Assembly (NCBI GenBank): GCA_965652565.1
Contig: CBFGWL010000018.1
Span: forward strand, 1 to 41,830
DNA from: RSA11 sp965652565
GTDB taxonomy: Bacteria > Actinomycetota > Thermoleophilia > Solirubrobacterales > 70-9
Direction of reading: 5' to 3'
DNA length: 41,830 bases
Shown: piece by piece, positions 1 to 8,631 of the stretch
Layout: every line of letters starts with the position of its first letter
How positions within the stretch are numbered: the stretch's first letter is position 1
Translations under genes and position numbers: made by a program
Notes under the pieces: model-generated
What the model saw: only the letters and a program-made list of their open reading frames with translations
Databases searched by the model: none
Told to the model about the DNA's origin: nothing

Positions 1-239
1 GACCACCTGGGCTGAACGTGCGTGCCTCCGGCCGCGCTGCGCGCGACGTTCAGCCCTGGCCGTCGCTTTTCGACCACGAGGGCTGAAGGTCGGGATCGCC
101 GTCGGCGTTTCGCGCGACGTTCAGTCGTGGTCGCCGAATAACGACCACGTGGGCTGAACGTCCGTGCCGCCGGCCGCACCCCGCGCGACGTTCAGTCCTG
201 GTCGTCGATTTTCGACTACGTGGGCTGAACCTCGGGGTT
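1..239. repeat. Tandem 71-bp hairpin repeat array (about 3.4 units, cut by window edge)
   Basis: The motif GACCAC..GGGCTGAA starts at 1, 72 and 143, and as GACTAC at 214, an exact 71-bp period. Each unit has about 51 conserved bases (right arm ACGTTCAG.CCTGGTCGTCG, a short A/T spacer, left arm GACCACGTGGGCTGAACGT) and a 20-base variable stretch (20-39, 91-110, 162-181). The two arms are imperfect reverse complements, so each junction can fold into a hairpin. Variable stretches 1 and 3 resemble each other (cgtgcc.ccggccgc), so they are not independent spacers. The fourth unit decays after 230. The array very probably continues to the left of the window. Confidence 0.8.
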
Positions 240-496
240 GCCGGGCGGCGCGGCACGTGCCGTGCGCCTCGAGGCGCGCGCCGTGTGCCCCAAGCCTCAC
301 GAGAGACGCTGCGCACCCGCGCCCCCGCGACCTCTCTCCCTCTTACTTGCCCGTCAACCCGGCCGGCGCCCGCGCGGAGCTCCCCGGCCCCGCCGCCACC
401 CACGCCTGGACCACCCGCACCCGCGCACCCGTGCGGCACACCCCGACCCCGCCGCCACAACCGCCCGGGTCACGCGCCACGCTCGCCCCGCAGCGT
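240..496. other. Gene-free C-rich stretch between repeat array and lyase-like gene
   Basis: I see no credible gene here. The long open frames on both strands are products of extreme GC content and have low-complexity Pro/Arg/Ala translations without a ribosome site. The stretch is strongly C-rich on the plus strand (runs of CCGCC, CACCC). At its right end, 491-510 is a single degenerate copy of the repeat right arm (GCGTTCAGCCCAGGCGTC), which overlaps the stop codon of the neighbouring gene. Confidence 0.5.
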
Positions 497-1237
497 TCAG
501 CCCAGGCGTCGCGCGCGCGCCTCGTCGAAGAAGAGGCGCAGTGGCTTGCGCTGGGCGCCCGCGGCGATCGCGACCAGGCCGAAGCGCACCCGCTGGATCT
601 TGCTTCCGCCGAAGTTCTGCTGGCGGGACGTGATGATGCGGCGGCCGTTCAGCCAGACGCGGGAGATCGGCTTGCCGCGTGAGAAGCGCTGACGCACCCG
701 CAGGCGGAACCAGCGGCCCTCGCGGAGCCGGAAGTCGCGGCCGAGCTGCGTCTGATTGCCGCTGTAGGTCCCGCGAACCAGCCGCGCCCGCTTGTCGGAG
801 CCGTTGATGACGATGCCCCCGGTGTCGCCGTTGCTGCCGCGCGCGGGCCAGTTGTCCCAGCGCATGAGCGCCACCTGGCCCTGCATCCGGCGGTGAAAGC
901 CGCGCGGCAGGAAGAACGCGGCGGAGTAGGTCACGGCGGTGCCGGGGCGCCAGTTCGTGTTGAACACGCCACGGGCATAGCCGTTCTCGCCCCCGCCGCG
1001 GTAGGTAGCCCGCGCCGAATGGCGCCCGCGGAAGGACCGCTTCTTGGTCGGCTTGAGCTTGCCGTTGGCGGTCGAGACCTGGTGGAACCCGCGCAGGCCG
1101 CGCTCGAAGTTCGCCGAGTGGGCGCCGGCGCGCTCGCCCCCGGACAGGGAGAACGCGGTGACGAGCGCCGCGAGAAGAACCCCAAGGGCGACCGCGTGGC
1201 GTAGGTACAGGCGACTGTTGCGAGGAGCGAAAGACAT
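497..1237 (-). CDS. Secreted polysaccharide-lyase-like (heparin lyase fold) protein
   Basis: A 246-aa exported protein. Residues 12-34 form a hydrophobic signal segment, with likely cleavage near GERAGAHS. The mature part resembles the concanavalin-fold polysaccharide lyases related to heparin lyase: a start like NFERGLRGF, a central RWDNWPARGS, then GGIVINGSD, a WFRLRVRQRF strand and a C-terminal VRFGLVAIA..LRLFFDEARA strand. Its place at the end of an exopolysaccharide cluster suggests it trims or releases the polymer. Catalytic residues cannot be assigned by eye, so it could also be a non-catalytic glycan binder. The last codons and TGA stop (497-511) lie inside a degenerate copy of the left-edge repeat. 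A 213-bp gap separates it from the upstream glycosyltransferase, so it may have its own promoter. Confidence 0.7.
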   Translation of the reverse strand: MSFAPRNSRLYLRHAVALGVLLAALVTAFSLSGGERAGAHSANFERGLRGFHQVSTANGKLKPTKKRSFRGRHSARATYRGGGENGYARGVFNTNWRPGTAVTYSAAFFLPRGFHRRMQGQVALMRWDNWPARGSNGDTGGIVINGSDKRARLVRGTYSGNQTQLGRDFRLREGRWFRLRVRQRFSRGKPISRVWLNGRRIITSRQQNFGGSKIQRVRFGLVAIAAGAQRKPLRLFFDEARARRLG

Positions 1238-1450
1238 TCAGAGGTTTGCTTCGACTCGCAAACGTATGCCGCGCAGGGGGGAAACCTAACCACCTTGGTG
1301 GGGGAATTCCCTGCCTAAGACCGGTGGCGTTTCCGCCCACTCTGGGGCCCTAAATCCCGCATTCTCAAGCGGCGTCAGGGCCGGATACCCAGATTGCCTA
1401 AGGGAAACGCGAGGGTCGGATTAGCGTTCGCAAAGAAAGCGCCGACGAGC
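1238..1450. other. Intergenic region with small palindromes
   Basis: This 213-bp gap separates the last glycosyltransferase from the lyase-like gene. It holds a short hairpin CCACC-TT-GGTGG (1290-1301) directly followed by the palindrome GGGAATTCCC (1302-1311). The 8-bp word TGCCTAAG occurs twice (1313-1320 and 1395-1402), each followed by a GTTTCC/GGAAAC element. These could be an operator or part of a terminator and promoter region for the lyase-like gene. No convincing -35/-10 pair was seen. Confidence 0.3.
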
Positions 1451-2680
1451 CTAGCGGCTCGCGGCCGCGAGCTCGTCGCGCAGGCGCTCCACGTTGGCCG
1501 AAAGGTTGAACTCGGCGACAACGCGCTCGCGGCCGCAGCGTCCCAGCCCACGGCGCAGGCCAGGGTCCTCCGCCAAGCGCGCGATCGCATCGGCGAGCGC
1601 CTCGGGGTCGCGCTGCGGAACGAGCAAGCCGCTCTCCCCGTCCTCGACCAGCTCGCTCACTCCGGAGATGTCGCTCGCCACGACCGGCACCTCCATCGCC
1701 ATCGCCTCCATGAGCGCAACCGGGATGCCCTCCTTCTTCCCGGAAGCGGTGACCACGCTGGGCAGGACGGCGGCATCGGCCGCGGCGAGCAGATCACGCA
1801 CGGCGTCCGCCGACTGGGGGCCGCAGAGCGCGACCGTGTCGCCGAGTCCGAGGAGCTCGCGCTGCGCCTCGATCTCGCCGCGAAGCTCCCCGTCGCCCAC
1901 GAGCAGACAGCGCAGCTCGATCCCGCGGGCGCGGACCCGCGCCAGGGCCTCGAGCAAATAGCGGTGCCCCTTGTATTCCTGCAGGCTCGCAACGCAGATG
2001 ATCGTGAAGCGATGCCCGTTGCGAGCGGCCGCCGCGGGCCGGAAGCGCTCGAGGTTGACGCCGCAGTGCACGACGCGCGTCTTGGCGGCCGCCACCTCGC
2101 CGTAGAGCTCCGCGATCAGCTCGCGGTTGTGCTCGGAGATCGTGCGCACGAACCGCGCCTCAGCGATCTTCCTCCCGAGCATCGTGCGGTTCACGTACAG
2201 GTCGTGCGCGTGGACGGTGAAGCTGTAGGGGATGCCGGACAGCCGGGACGCCGCCCACGCCGCGAGCGCGGGATGAGTCGCGTAATGGGCGTGGATGTGA
2301 CCCACGCGTGCGCGGAGCATGCGCCTGGCGAACGCCGCCGCTTTGGGAATGACGAAGAGCGCCCGCGCCAGAAAGCCCGGCGAGCGCGCGTTGCCGGCAA
2401 CCGCTCGCGCCCACACCTCCAGATAGGTACGCGGCCGGCGCCGCAGCCACCACCACTGCGCCGCCCAGAGCTCGCGTGAGCCATAGCTGACGTGGTGCGC
2501 CCGCCGGTCGAGCTCGCGAGCGCCCCGATGCACCACCTCCGCCCGCTCGCGCAAGAGCGGGAAGAGCTCGACGGGCACGCCCGCGCGCTCGAGCTCGAGC
2601 GCCTCGCCGAGAATGAACGTCTCGGAGACGAGCGGGAACCGGGAGGTGACGATCGCCGTACGCGGCGCACCGTCGCTCAT
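1451..2680 (-). CDS. Family 4 glycosyltransferase (WcaL-like)
   Basis: A 409-aa GT-B fold glycosyltransferase, expected to add a sugar to the lipid-linked exopolysaccharide repeat unit at the inner membrane face. The N-terminus reads TSRFPLVSETFILGEALEL, typical of colanic-acid WcaL-like enzymes, followed by GHIHAHYATHPALAAW and YSFTVHAHDLY. The C-terminal donor domain has the E-x7-E motif in KKEGIPVALMEAMAMEVPVV. The ATG at 2680 is chosen because it overlaps the TGA of the upstream gene (ATGA, 2677-2680). A longer in-frame extension to 2932 would lie wholly within the neighbour. It is last in a chain of overlapping glycan genes and is probably translationally coupled. Confidence 0.85.
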   Translation of the reverse strand: MSDGAPRTAIVTSRFPLVSETFILGEALELERAGVPVELFPLLRERAEVVHRGARELDRRAHHVSYGSRELWAAQWWWLRRRPRTYLEVWARAVAGNARSPGFLARALFVIPKAAAFARRMLRARVGHIHAHYATHPALAAWAASRLSGIPYSFTVHAHDLYVNRTMLGRKIAEARFVRTISEHNRELIAELYGEVAAAKTRVVHCGVNLERFRPAAAARNGHRFTIICVASLQEYKGHRYLLEALARVRARGIELRCLLVGDGELRGEIEAQRELLGLGDTVALCGPQSADAVRDLLAAADAAVLPSVVTASGKKEGIPVALMEAMAMEVPVVASDISGVSELVEDGESGLLVPQRDPEALADAIARLAEDPGLRRGLGRCGRERVVAEFNLSANVERLRDELAAASR

Positions 2681-3846
2681 CGCGCCCCCTCCCCACGCGC
2701 CTCGATCACCCGCCGGTAGAGATCCATCAGGCGCTCCGCGGTCGCTTCCAGCGAGTACCGCTCCTCGACGCGGCGACGCGCTCGCCGACCGCGCTCCCCC
2801 CGCCCGGCGTCGTCGGCAAGCAGGCCCGCGATCGCCGGCGCGAAATCCGGCCGATCCGGCTCCGGGAGGAGCACGCCCGCGCCGTCGGACAGGAGCTCCG
2901 CCATGCCGCCGGCTTCGGTGGCGCCCACGCACAGCCCGCTCGCCATCGCCTCGAGCGCCGAACCCGACATCCCCTCGCGCGCCGACGCGCTCAGATACAA
3001 ATCGGCCGCGCGGTAGTAGGGCGCGGGATCGTCGACAGCCGCCCGCAGCAATACGCGTCCCTCGGCTCCCGCCGCGAGCCGCGCGATCCGCTCGCGCTCG
3101 GAGCCCTTGCCGACGATCACGAGCCGGCCCCGGGGAACCGACGCGAACGCCTCAACCAGCGCGTCCACCCGCTTGGGCGGCTCGAGCCTGCCGCAATAGA
3201 GGGCCAGCGGCTCGTCGAGCGGCAGATCCAGCTCCCCGCGCAGCCGGCGACGCTCGTCGCCGTCGGCGGGCTTGAAGCGGCGCACGTCGACCCCGTTCGG
3301 GATCCGCGCCAAGCGATCCTCGTCGACGCCCACGGCCCGCAGCTCGCGCTCGCTCTCGTCGCTCAGCACCACGAAGGCCGCGACCCGCTCACGCAGCAGG
3401 CGCAGACGCGCGGCGGCGAACGGTTTGGCGGCGAGCCTGTCCAGGCAGCCCTCGGGTCCGGCCGACATCAGCTTGACCACCACCGGCGAGCGCGTCGCGG
3501 CGGCACCGGCCAGCCCCGCCAGCGCCTCGGAGAGCACGCCGTGCACGTGGACGACCCGTGGGCGCAGCCGCGAGAGCGCGAACGCGCCGCCGGCGCTATA
3601 GAGGGCACCCGCGCCACGGCGCCCGCCGCCCACGGGAACGCGCACGACGTCGAGGCCCGGTAGGTGCTCGCGGCGCTCGGTCCCCGGCAGCCGGCGCGTG
3701 ATCACCGTGACCCGCGCGCCGCGCTCCTCCAGCGCGGGCGCCAGCCGTTCGATCTGGCGCTCGGCGCCGCCGATGTGCGGCCGAAAGCGCTGGATCACCA
3801 TGGCGACGGACAGGGCGCCGTTCGTCTTCGCGTGCGCCGGGCTCAC
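2677..3846 (-). CDS. Family 4 glycosyltransferase
   Basis: A 389-aa GT-B glycosyltransferase. Near the N-terminus it has MVIQRFRPHIGGAERQIERL, the usual acceptor-side GGAE loop of GT4 enzymes. The central part has RIPNGVDVRRF and ALYCGRLEPPKRVDALVEAF, and the donor-binding E-x7-E motif is in SAREGMSGSALEAMASG. The GTG at 3846 is preferred because it forms a GTGA overlap with the stop of the upstream glycosyltransferase. An ATG 54 bases further upstream would overlap that gene deeply. Sugar specificity cannot be read from sequence. It is one of three glycosyltransferases in series, which implies a repeat unit of at least four sugars if a separate priming transferase lies elsewhere; none is seen in this window. 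Confidence 0.85.
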   Translation of the reverse strand: MSPAHAKTNGALSVAMVIQRFRPHIGGAERQIERLAPALEERGARVTVITRRLPGTERREHLPGLDVVRVPVGGGRRGAGALYSAGGAFALSRLRPRVVHVHGVLSEALAGLAGAAATRSPVVVKLMSAGPEGCLDRLAAKPFAAARLRLLRERVAAFVVLSDESERELRAVGVDEDRLARIPNGVDVRRFKPADGDERRRLRGELDLPLDEPLALYCGRLEPPKRVDALVEAFASVPRGRLVIVGKGSERERIARLAAGAEGRVLLRAAVDDPAPYYRAADLYLSASAREGMSGSALEAMASGLCVGATEAGGMAELLSDGAGVLLPEPDRPDFAPAIAGLLADDAGRGERGRRARRRVEERYSLEATAERLMDLYRRVIEARGEGAR

Positions 3847-5048
3847 CGCGCCGCCTCCCGCACGACCTCGTCGTAGAGGCGACGCAGCCGAGCGGCCCAC
3901 AGCTCCGCCGCGAAGCGGCGCTCGAAGCTCGCGCGCGCCCGCCGGCCCAGCGCAGCGCGCAGCGCGTCGTCGCGCAGGAGCGTCACGAGCAACTCCGCGA
4001 CCCGCTCGGGGCTCGCGTCGTCCGGCGCCAGCAGCCCCGTGACGCGATCGGTCACGATCTCGGGCACGCCACCGGTCGCCGTCGCCACGACCGGCACGCC
4101 GGCGGCGGCGGCTTCGATCAGGCTCGTCGGCAGCGCGTCGGTGCGCGGCGTGTGCAGGACGGCGTCGGCCGCGTCGAGGACCGCCATCACGTCATCCCGG
4201 TAGCCCAGGGCGAGCACGCGATCGCCGAGCGGCGCGGCCATCGCCAGGATCTCCTCCTCGTCGGGGCCCGCGCCCACGAGCACCGCGCGCAGCTGCGGGA
4301 TCTCCGTGGCTGCGGCGGCCAGAGCGGCAAGCGCGCGGGCGTGCCCCTTCTCGTGGCGCAGCGGCGCGATCACTGCGACGAGCGGATCGGACTCGCGGAT
4401 GCCGAGCTGAGCCCGCACGAGCAGGCCGGCACCCGGCTCACGGCGGTCGCTCACGCCGTTGGGCACGAGCGCGACGCGTTCAGGCGGGATGCGCGAGCGC
4501 TCCAGGTAGGCGCGCCGGGCCTCCGCGGAAACCGTCACCACCCGGTCGGCCCGCCGCCGCGCTGCGAACGCGAGCGCGAACCGGGCGCGCTCGCGCGCCC
4601 CGCCGACCCAGTCCATCGCGTGCACGGTCGACACCCACGGCACCCCCAAGCGGCGTGCCGCGCGTCCGCCCAATAGGTCCGCGGCGCCCAGGTGTGTGTG
4701 GAGCACGTCCGGTGCGACCGCCGCGACATGCCCACGCACCGTGCGCAGCGCCCGATAGCTCACGGTCGAGGGAATCCCGACGAGCTCCGGCTCAACGCCC
4801 ACCGCCCGCAAGCGCGCCGCCGCGGGGCTGCCCTCCCGATCCTGCAGGTAGCCGACGGAGAACTCGATGCCGACCGCGGGAGCAACTCCCGCGAACTCCG
4901 CAAGCAGCATCTCCGCGCCGCCGCAGGCCAGCGAATCGACGAGGGCGTGCACGCGCAGCGGCGCACGCCCGCGCTCCGCCGAAGCCGCCGGCACGACGCC
5001 GCGAGCACCGCCGGGGCGCCCTCCTCGCATGGGCGCGCCGACGCTCAA
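3843..5048 (-). CDS. Glycosyltransferase (GT4 family)
   Basis: A 401-aa GT-B glycosyltransferase. Residues 32-60 (VHALVDSLACGGAEMLLAEF) match the N-terminal GGAE loop. HTHLGAADLLGG and WVSTVHAMDW follow, then RVALVPNGVSD and the C-terminal donor motif DALPTSLIEAAAAGVPVVATATGGVPEIV. The TTG at 5048 is chosen because it gives a TTGA overlap with the stop of the upstream ligase gene, matching the other junctions. The alternative is an ATG at 5030, six codons in. The TTG opens with the bases TTGAGCGTC, the same nine bases as the TTG start of the acyltransferase gene at 9728. Confidence 0.85.
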   Translation of the reverse strand: MSVGAPMRGGRPGGARGVVPAASAERGRAPLRVHALVDSLACGGAEMLLAEFAGVAPAVGIEFSVGYLQDREGSPAAARLRAVGVEPELVGIPSTVSYRALRTVRGHVAAVAPDVLHTHLGAADLLGGRAARRLGVPWVSTVHAMDWVGGARERARFALAFAARRRADRVVTVSAEARRAYLERSRIPPERVALVPNGVSDRREPGAGLLVRAQLGIRESDPLVAVIAPLRHEKGHARALAALAAAATEIPQLRAVLVGAGPDEEEILAMAAPLGDRVLALGYRDDVMAVLDAADAVLHTPRTDALPTSLIEAAAAGVPVVATATGGVPEIVTDRVTGLLAPDDASPERVAELLVTLLRDDALRAALGRRARASFERRFAAELWAARLRRLYDEVVREAAR

Positions 5049-7114
5049 CGCCCCGCCTCCGCACTCCGTCCGGCCAGGACCTCGTTCGCGGCGTCCCGCG
5101 CGCTCAGCCCGGGCTCGCCCAGCACCTCGCGAACGAGCGGCTCCCGCGGGTTGAGCCGGGCCGCCCGCTCGAGCCAGAGCGTGGCCGCCGCTCGGTCACC
5201 GTCCTCGCGGGCGAGCAGTCCCAGCTCGAGGGCCGCGAACCAGTCGGCCGGCGCGCGCTCGGCGGCAGCGGCGAACCGCTCGCGCGCGCAGGCGACATCG
5301 CCGCGCTCAACGCACCCCACGCCGGCCGCCAGCATCGGCGTCGCCGAAAGCGGGTTGAGCCCGGCCGCGGCGTCCAGGGCGTCGAGCGCGGCGCCGGGCT
5401 GCTCGGACCGAGTGGCGACGCCCCACTCCGTGAGGCGCTCGGCGACCAAGGCCGGCACCGCGAGCGCGGCGAGCGCGAGCGCCACTCCCGCGAACGCGAG
5501 CGAGCGCCGACCCGGGCGCGAGCCCCACGGCGCCCGGTTCGCGATCGCTCCATCGCCCGCCGGACTCACCGCGGCGCCCGCCAGCGCCAAGGCCGGGACT
5601 GCCAAGGCCGCGAAGGCACCAACCCAATCCGCCGTCGCGTGCGCGAGCAGGTAGGCGAGCGGCACGATCGCCGCGACGCGCACCGCGGCGTCCCCGGGAC
5701 GGGCTCCGCGCAGCGCCGCGCGCAGCGCAAACGCAGCGGCGACGGCGAGCGCAAGCAATAGGACCAAGCCAACGGCGCCAAGCTCGCCGGCGGTCGCGAA
5801 GAGCAGGCCGTGCGCGTAGCGGGGCGAGCTCGTGCTCTCGCGCTCGCGCAGGTACTCGGTGCGGAACGACCCGGCTCCCGACCCGGCGAGCGGCTGCGCC
5901 TCCAGCGAATCCAGCGACACGCGCCAGTAATCGGAGCGGTTCGAGCCGAGCCCGGCCGCGAAGCGCGAGTTGGCCTCATTCACGCGGGTGTAGTCGGCCT
6001 CGCCGAAGTCATCGATGCGCTCGCCAATCCACGCGCGGCCGTGGCCGGAGGCCGCGAAAGCACCTGCGACCGCCACCATGAGCACGGCGGCCCCCGCCGC
6101 GAGCACCCGGCCGCGAACCGGCAGGCGCACGCTCCACCGGCGACGCGGTCGCTCCCCACGGGCGCGAGCGAGCGCTCGAACCGCGAGCGTCCCTGAGGCG
6201 AGGGCGGCCGCGAGCGCGAAGATCGCCGCGAGCGCCTCGAGCAATGCGCCGTCCGCGTCGCCTGCCAGCGCAGCCGTGCGGACGCCGAGCAGCGGCCCCG
6301 AACAGAGGGTGATGCCTGCCGCAAGGGCCGCGACGAACGGCAGCAGGCGCATCCGAAACGGGACGAGCGCGAGCAGCGCGAGAACGACCACGACGGTCGC
6401 CAGCGCGCCGCCGCGGCTTTGCGCAAGCAGCGCGGCCGCGCCCAGAGCGCCGGCAGCCCCCGCCGCACCCGCGCCGGCCGCCGGGCTCGCGCCGGGGCGC
6501 GCCGCAAGCACCAGCGCAGCAAGCGCACCCATCGTGCCGAGGGCGGCCATCGCGTTGGGATAGAGCGCGGGCTCGGCGAGCCGGCCGTCGATCAGCCCGC
6601 CACCGAAAGCCCCGGCGATCCCCGCGCCGACGCCCAGCGCCGCACAGCCGACGAACGCCCACGCCCCGACACGCAGGCCCGCCGAGCTCGGAGGCCACAG
6701 GACCGGCAGCGCGAACGCCGCGAGGTAGAGGCTGCGCCGCAGCGCCTCGAGCGCTCCCGCGCCGGGATCCGGGCTCCAGGCGATCGCGACCCAAGTCCAC
6801 GCCGCGAGCGCGGCGAACGCTCCCAGCACGAGTGCGCGGGCCCCACCCAGCGCCGGCCGCGGCACCGCGATCGCCAGGAGCAACGTGGCCGCCGCGAGGT
6901 ACGGGATGCCGCCGAGCCAGACCGAGGGGGCGTAGCCCGAGCCCTCCAGGGCCCACCACAACCAGAGCGGCAACCCGGCGAGCAGACCGCCGCCCGCGGC
7001 GAGCACGCCGGCCAGGCGCAGGGAGACAGGACGCGCCGATCTGCGCGCAGCATCGGCGGGGCGCGACGAAGTGAGCTCGCGGGGTTGCGTCACGGCCTCC
7101 GCGCGTGCGCTCAC
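5045..7114 (-). CDS. O-antigen ligase / polymerase family membrane protein with C-terminal TPR-like region
   Basis: A 689-aa multipass membrane protein. Residues about 30-480 hold a dozen or so Ala/Leu-rich membrane segments. Between them lies the large extracellular loop typical of Wzy/WaaL proteins, with NSRFAAGLGSNRSDYWRVSL and PLAGSGAGSFRTEYLRERES (the GxGxGxF-type signature). After the last membrane segment, about 120 residues form Ala-rich helical repeats (PGAALDALDAAAGLNPL, GDVACARERFAAAAERAP, GDRAAATLWLERAARLNPREP) that look like TPRs. It should polymerise or ligate the exported glycan on the outer face of the membrane. The GTG start gives a GTGA overlap with the upstream flippase stop. 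Polymerase versus ligase cannot be decided here. Confidence 0.8.
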   Translation of the reverse strand: MSARAEAVTQPRELTSSRPADAARRSARPVSLRLAGVLAAGGGLLAGLPLWLWWALEGSGYAPSVWLGGIPYLAAATLLLAIAVPRPALGGARALVLGAFAALAAWTWVAIAWSPDPGAGALEALRRSLYLAAFALPVLWPPSSAGLRVGAWAFVGCAALGVGAGIAGAFGGGLIDGRLAEPALYPNAMAALGTMGALAALVLAARPGASPAAGAGAAGAAGALGAAALLAQSRGGALATVVVVLALLALVPFRMRLLPFVAALAAGITLCSGPLLGVRTAALAGDADGALLEALAAIFALAAALASGTLAVRALARARGERPRRRWSVRLPVRGRVLAAGAAVLMVAVAGAFAASGHGRAWIGERIDDFGEADYTRVNEANSRFAAGLGSNRSDYWRVSLDSLEAQPLAGSGAGSFRTEYLRERESTSSPRYAHGLLFATAGELGAVGLVLLLALAVAAAFALRAALRGARPGDAAVRVAAIVPLAYLLAHATADWVGAFAALAVPALALAGAAVSPAGDGAIANRAPWGSRPGRRSLAFAGVALALAALAVPALVAERLTEWGVATRSEQPGAALDALDAAAGLNPLSATPMLAAGVGCVERGDVACARERFAAAAERAPADWFAALELGLLAREDGDRAAATLWLERAARLNPREPLVREVLGEPGLSARDAANEVLAGRSAEAGR

Positions 7115-8631
7115 GGCGCCGGCTCCGGGGTCGTCAAGCGAGCGATGGGCGCCGGCTCGGCCTCGTCGGCGTCATTCCGGCCGCGGCGCGCGCCGGCCAA
7201 CAGCCGACCTCCCTGCGCCCACAGGCTCGGCGCGAACAACCGCGCGGCAAGCGCACCGCCCGCGACTCCCGCAATCAGGCCCACCGCGAGCGGGCCGAAG
7301 GTGAGCTCGGGCCAAAGGACCCGCACCGCGCCCGAGCCCGCGGCAGCACCCAGGGCGATGGCGACCGCCGGCGCGGCGGCACCAGCCAGAGCGAGGGGCG
7401 AGATCGCGGCCACCCGCCAGGTCGCCCCGGCCATCATCGCGAGATGCACGAGCGACTGCCCGACGACCGCCCAGGCCACCCACTTCAGGCCCGCCGGCGC
7501 CACCAGCGCCATCGCCAGCACCATCAGCGGCAGGTTGATCAAATTGATCGCGAGCAACAGCGACTGGCGAGCGAGCGCCTTGAGCAGATCGCCGAGCGGG
7601 TAACCGAGCGCCTCGATCGCCCCCGCGAGCGCGACCGCGGACATCACGGGCGCGGCCGGCGCCCACTGCCCCGAGAAGGCGACGACGATCGCCGGCCCCG
7701 CGAGCACGGCGATCAGCGCCGCGGTCGGCACGGTCGCGAGCGCTTGGTAGCGGACCAGCGCGCAAACCGACTCGGCGAGGTGCGCACGATCCAGCTCGCG
7801 CATCTTGGCCAACGCCGGGAAAGAGACGACCGAGAAGCTCCACGACACCCCGCTCACCAAGAGCTCGGGCACGCGCGCCGCGATCGTGTAGAGCCCGAGG
7901 GCAGCCGGGCCGAGCAGCTTGCCGACGACGATGACGTGGGCGCGGGTGCCGAGCACTGCGACCACCTGGAGCGCGACCGCCGAGGCCCCGTACGAGGTCA
8001 TGCTGCGCGCCACCGCCAGGTCCGCGCGCAGCCGCGGCCGGTAGCCCGTCACCAACCACTCCATCACCGCCCACGCGGCCTGTCCGGCGAGCAGCCCCCA
8101 GACGAGCGCCTCGGCGCCCATGCCCGCGACCGCGAGCGCGATCGCCACACCCCCGCGGACGAAGCCGCGCGTGAGCTCCGGGACGATGCGCCTGCGGAAG
8201 TGCAGGTCGCGCAGCAGAACCGCGTCGTGGATGTTGGCGAGGCCGGTGATCAGCAGGCTGAGCGCCGCGAGGCGGAAGAGCCCGGCCTCCCCCTCGATGT
8301 CGAAGAAGCCGGCGATCGCGGGCGCCGCGATCACGCCGATGGCGCATAGCAGCGCGGCGATCGCCAGGTTGATCGTGAAGGCCGTGTCGAGCCGGTCCGA
8401 GCGCACGCGCTCCTGCTCGTAGACGACCGTTGCCTTCATCCCCAGATCGCTGCCGAGCTCGAGCAGCGCGAGGAACGCCAGGATCGCGGCGACCACGCCG
8501 AACTCCGCGGGCGTGAGGAGCCGCGCGAGGACGAGGGTGGCGACGAAGGTCAGCGCCCGCCCGCTCGCGAAGCTGAGCGTCGACCACGCGATCCCCGAGC
8601 GCGTCTGTCTTGCCCAGCCGCGCCGCGTCAC
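7111..8631 (-). CDS. Oligosaccharide flippase (Wzx / MATE-like)
   Basis: A 506-aa membrane protein with about 12-14 predicted hydrophobic helices, beginning RSGIAWSTLSFASGRALTFVATLVLARLLTPAEFGVVA, the classic start of polysaccharide transporters (MOP superfamily). LGLYTIAARVPELLV and the SVVSFPALAKM loop are also family features. It should flip the lipid-linked repeat unit to the outer face, handing it to the ligase/polymerase encoded next. A cytoplasmic basic tail follows the last helix. The GTG start overlaps the TGA of the acyltransferase gene by 4 bp (8628-8631). Confidence 0.85.
   Translation of the reverse strand: MTRRGWARQTRSGIAWSTLSFASGRALTFVATLVLARLLTPAEFGVVAAILAFLALLELGSDLGMKATVVYEQERVRSDRLDTAFTINLAIAALLCAIGVIAAPAIAGFFDIEGEAGLFRLAALSLLITGLANIHDAVLLRDLHFRRRIVPELTRGFVRGGVAIALAVAGMGAEALVWGLLAGQAAWAVMEWLVTGYRPRLRADLAVARSMTSYGASAVALQVVAVLGTRAHVIVVGKLLGPAALGLYTIAARVPELLVSGVSWSFSVVSFPALAKMRELDRAHLAESVCALVRYQALATVPTAALIAVLAGPAIVVAFSGQWAPAAPVMSAVALAGAIEALGYPLGDLLKALARQSLLLAINLINLPLMVLAMALVAPAGLKWVAWAVVGQSLVHLAMMAGATWRVAAISPLALAGAAAPAVAIALGAAAGSGAVRVLWPELTFGPLAVGLIAGVAGGALAARLFAPSLWAQGGRLLAGARRGRNDADEAEPAPIARLTTPEPAP

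Noticed and set aside
1..239. CRISPR array
   Set aside because: The variable parts are only 20 bp, two of them resemble each other, the conserved part is longer than a CRISPR repeat, and no cas gene is in the window.
50..692. Several open frames on both strands over the left edge
   Set aside because: Low-complexity Pro/Ala/Arg translations, no ribosome sites, and they run through the hairpin repeats; they are by-products of GC content.
2681..2932. 84-codon N-terminal extension of the last glycosyltransferase
   Set aside because: It lies wholly inside the neighbouring gene in another frame and lacks family similarity; the ATG at 2680 starts right at the conserved GT4 N-terminus.
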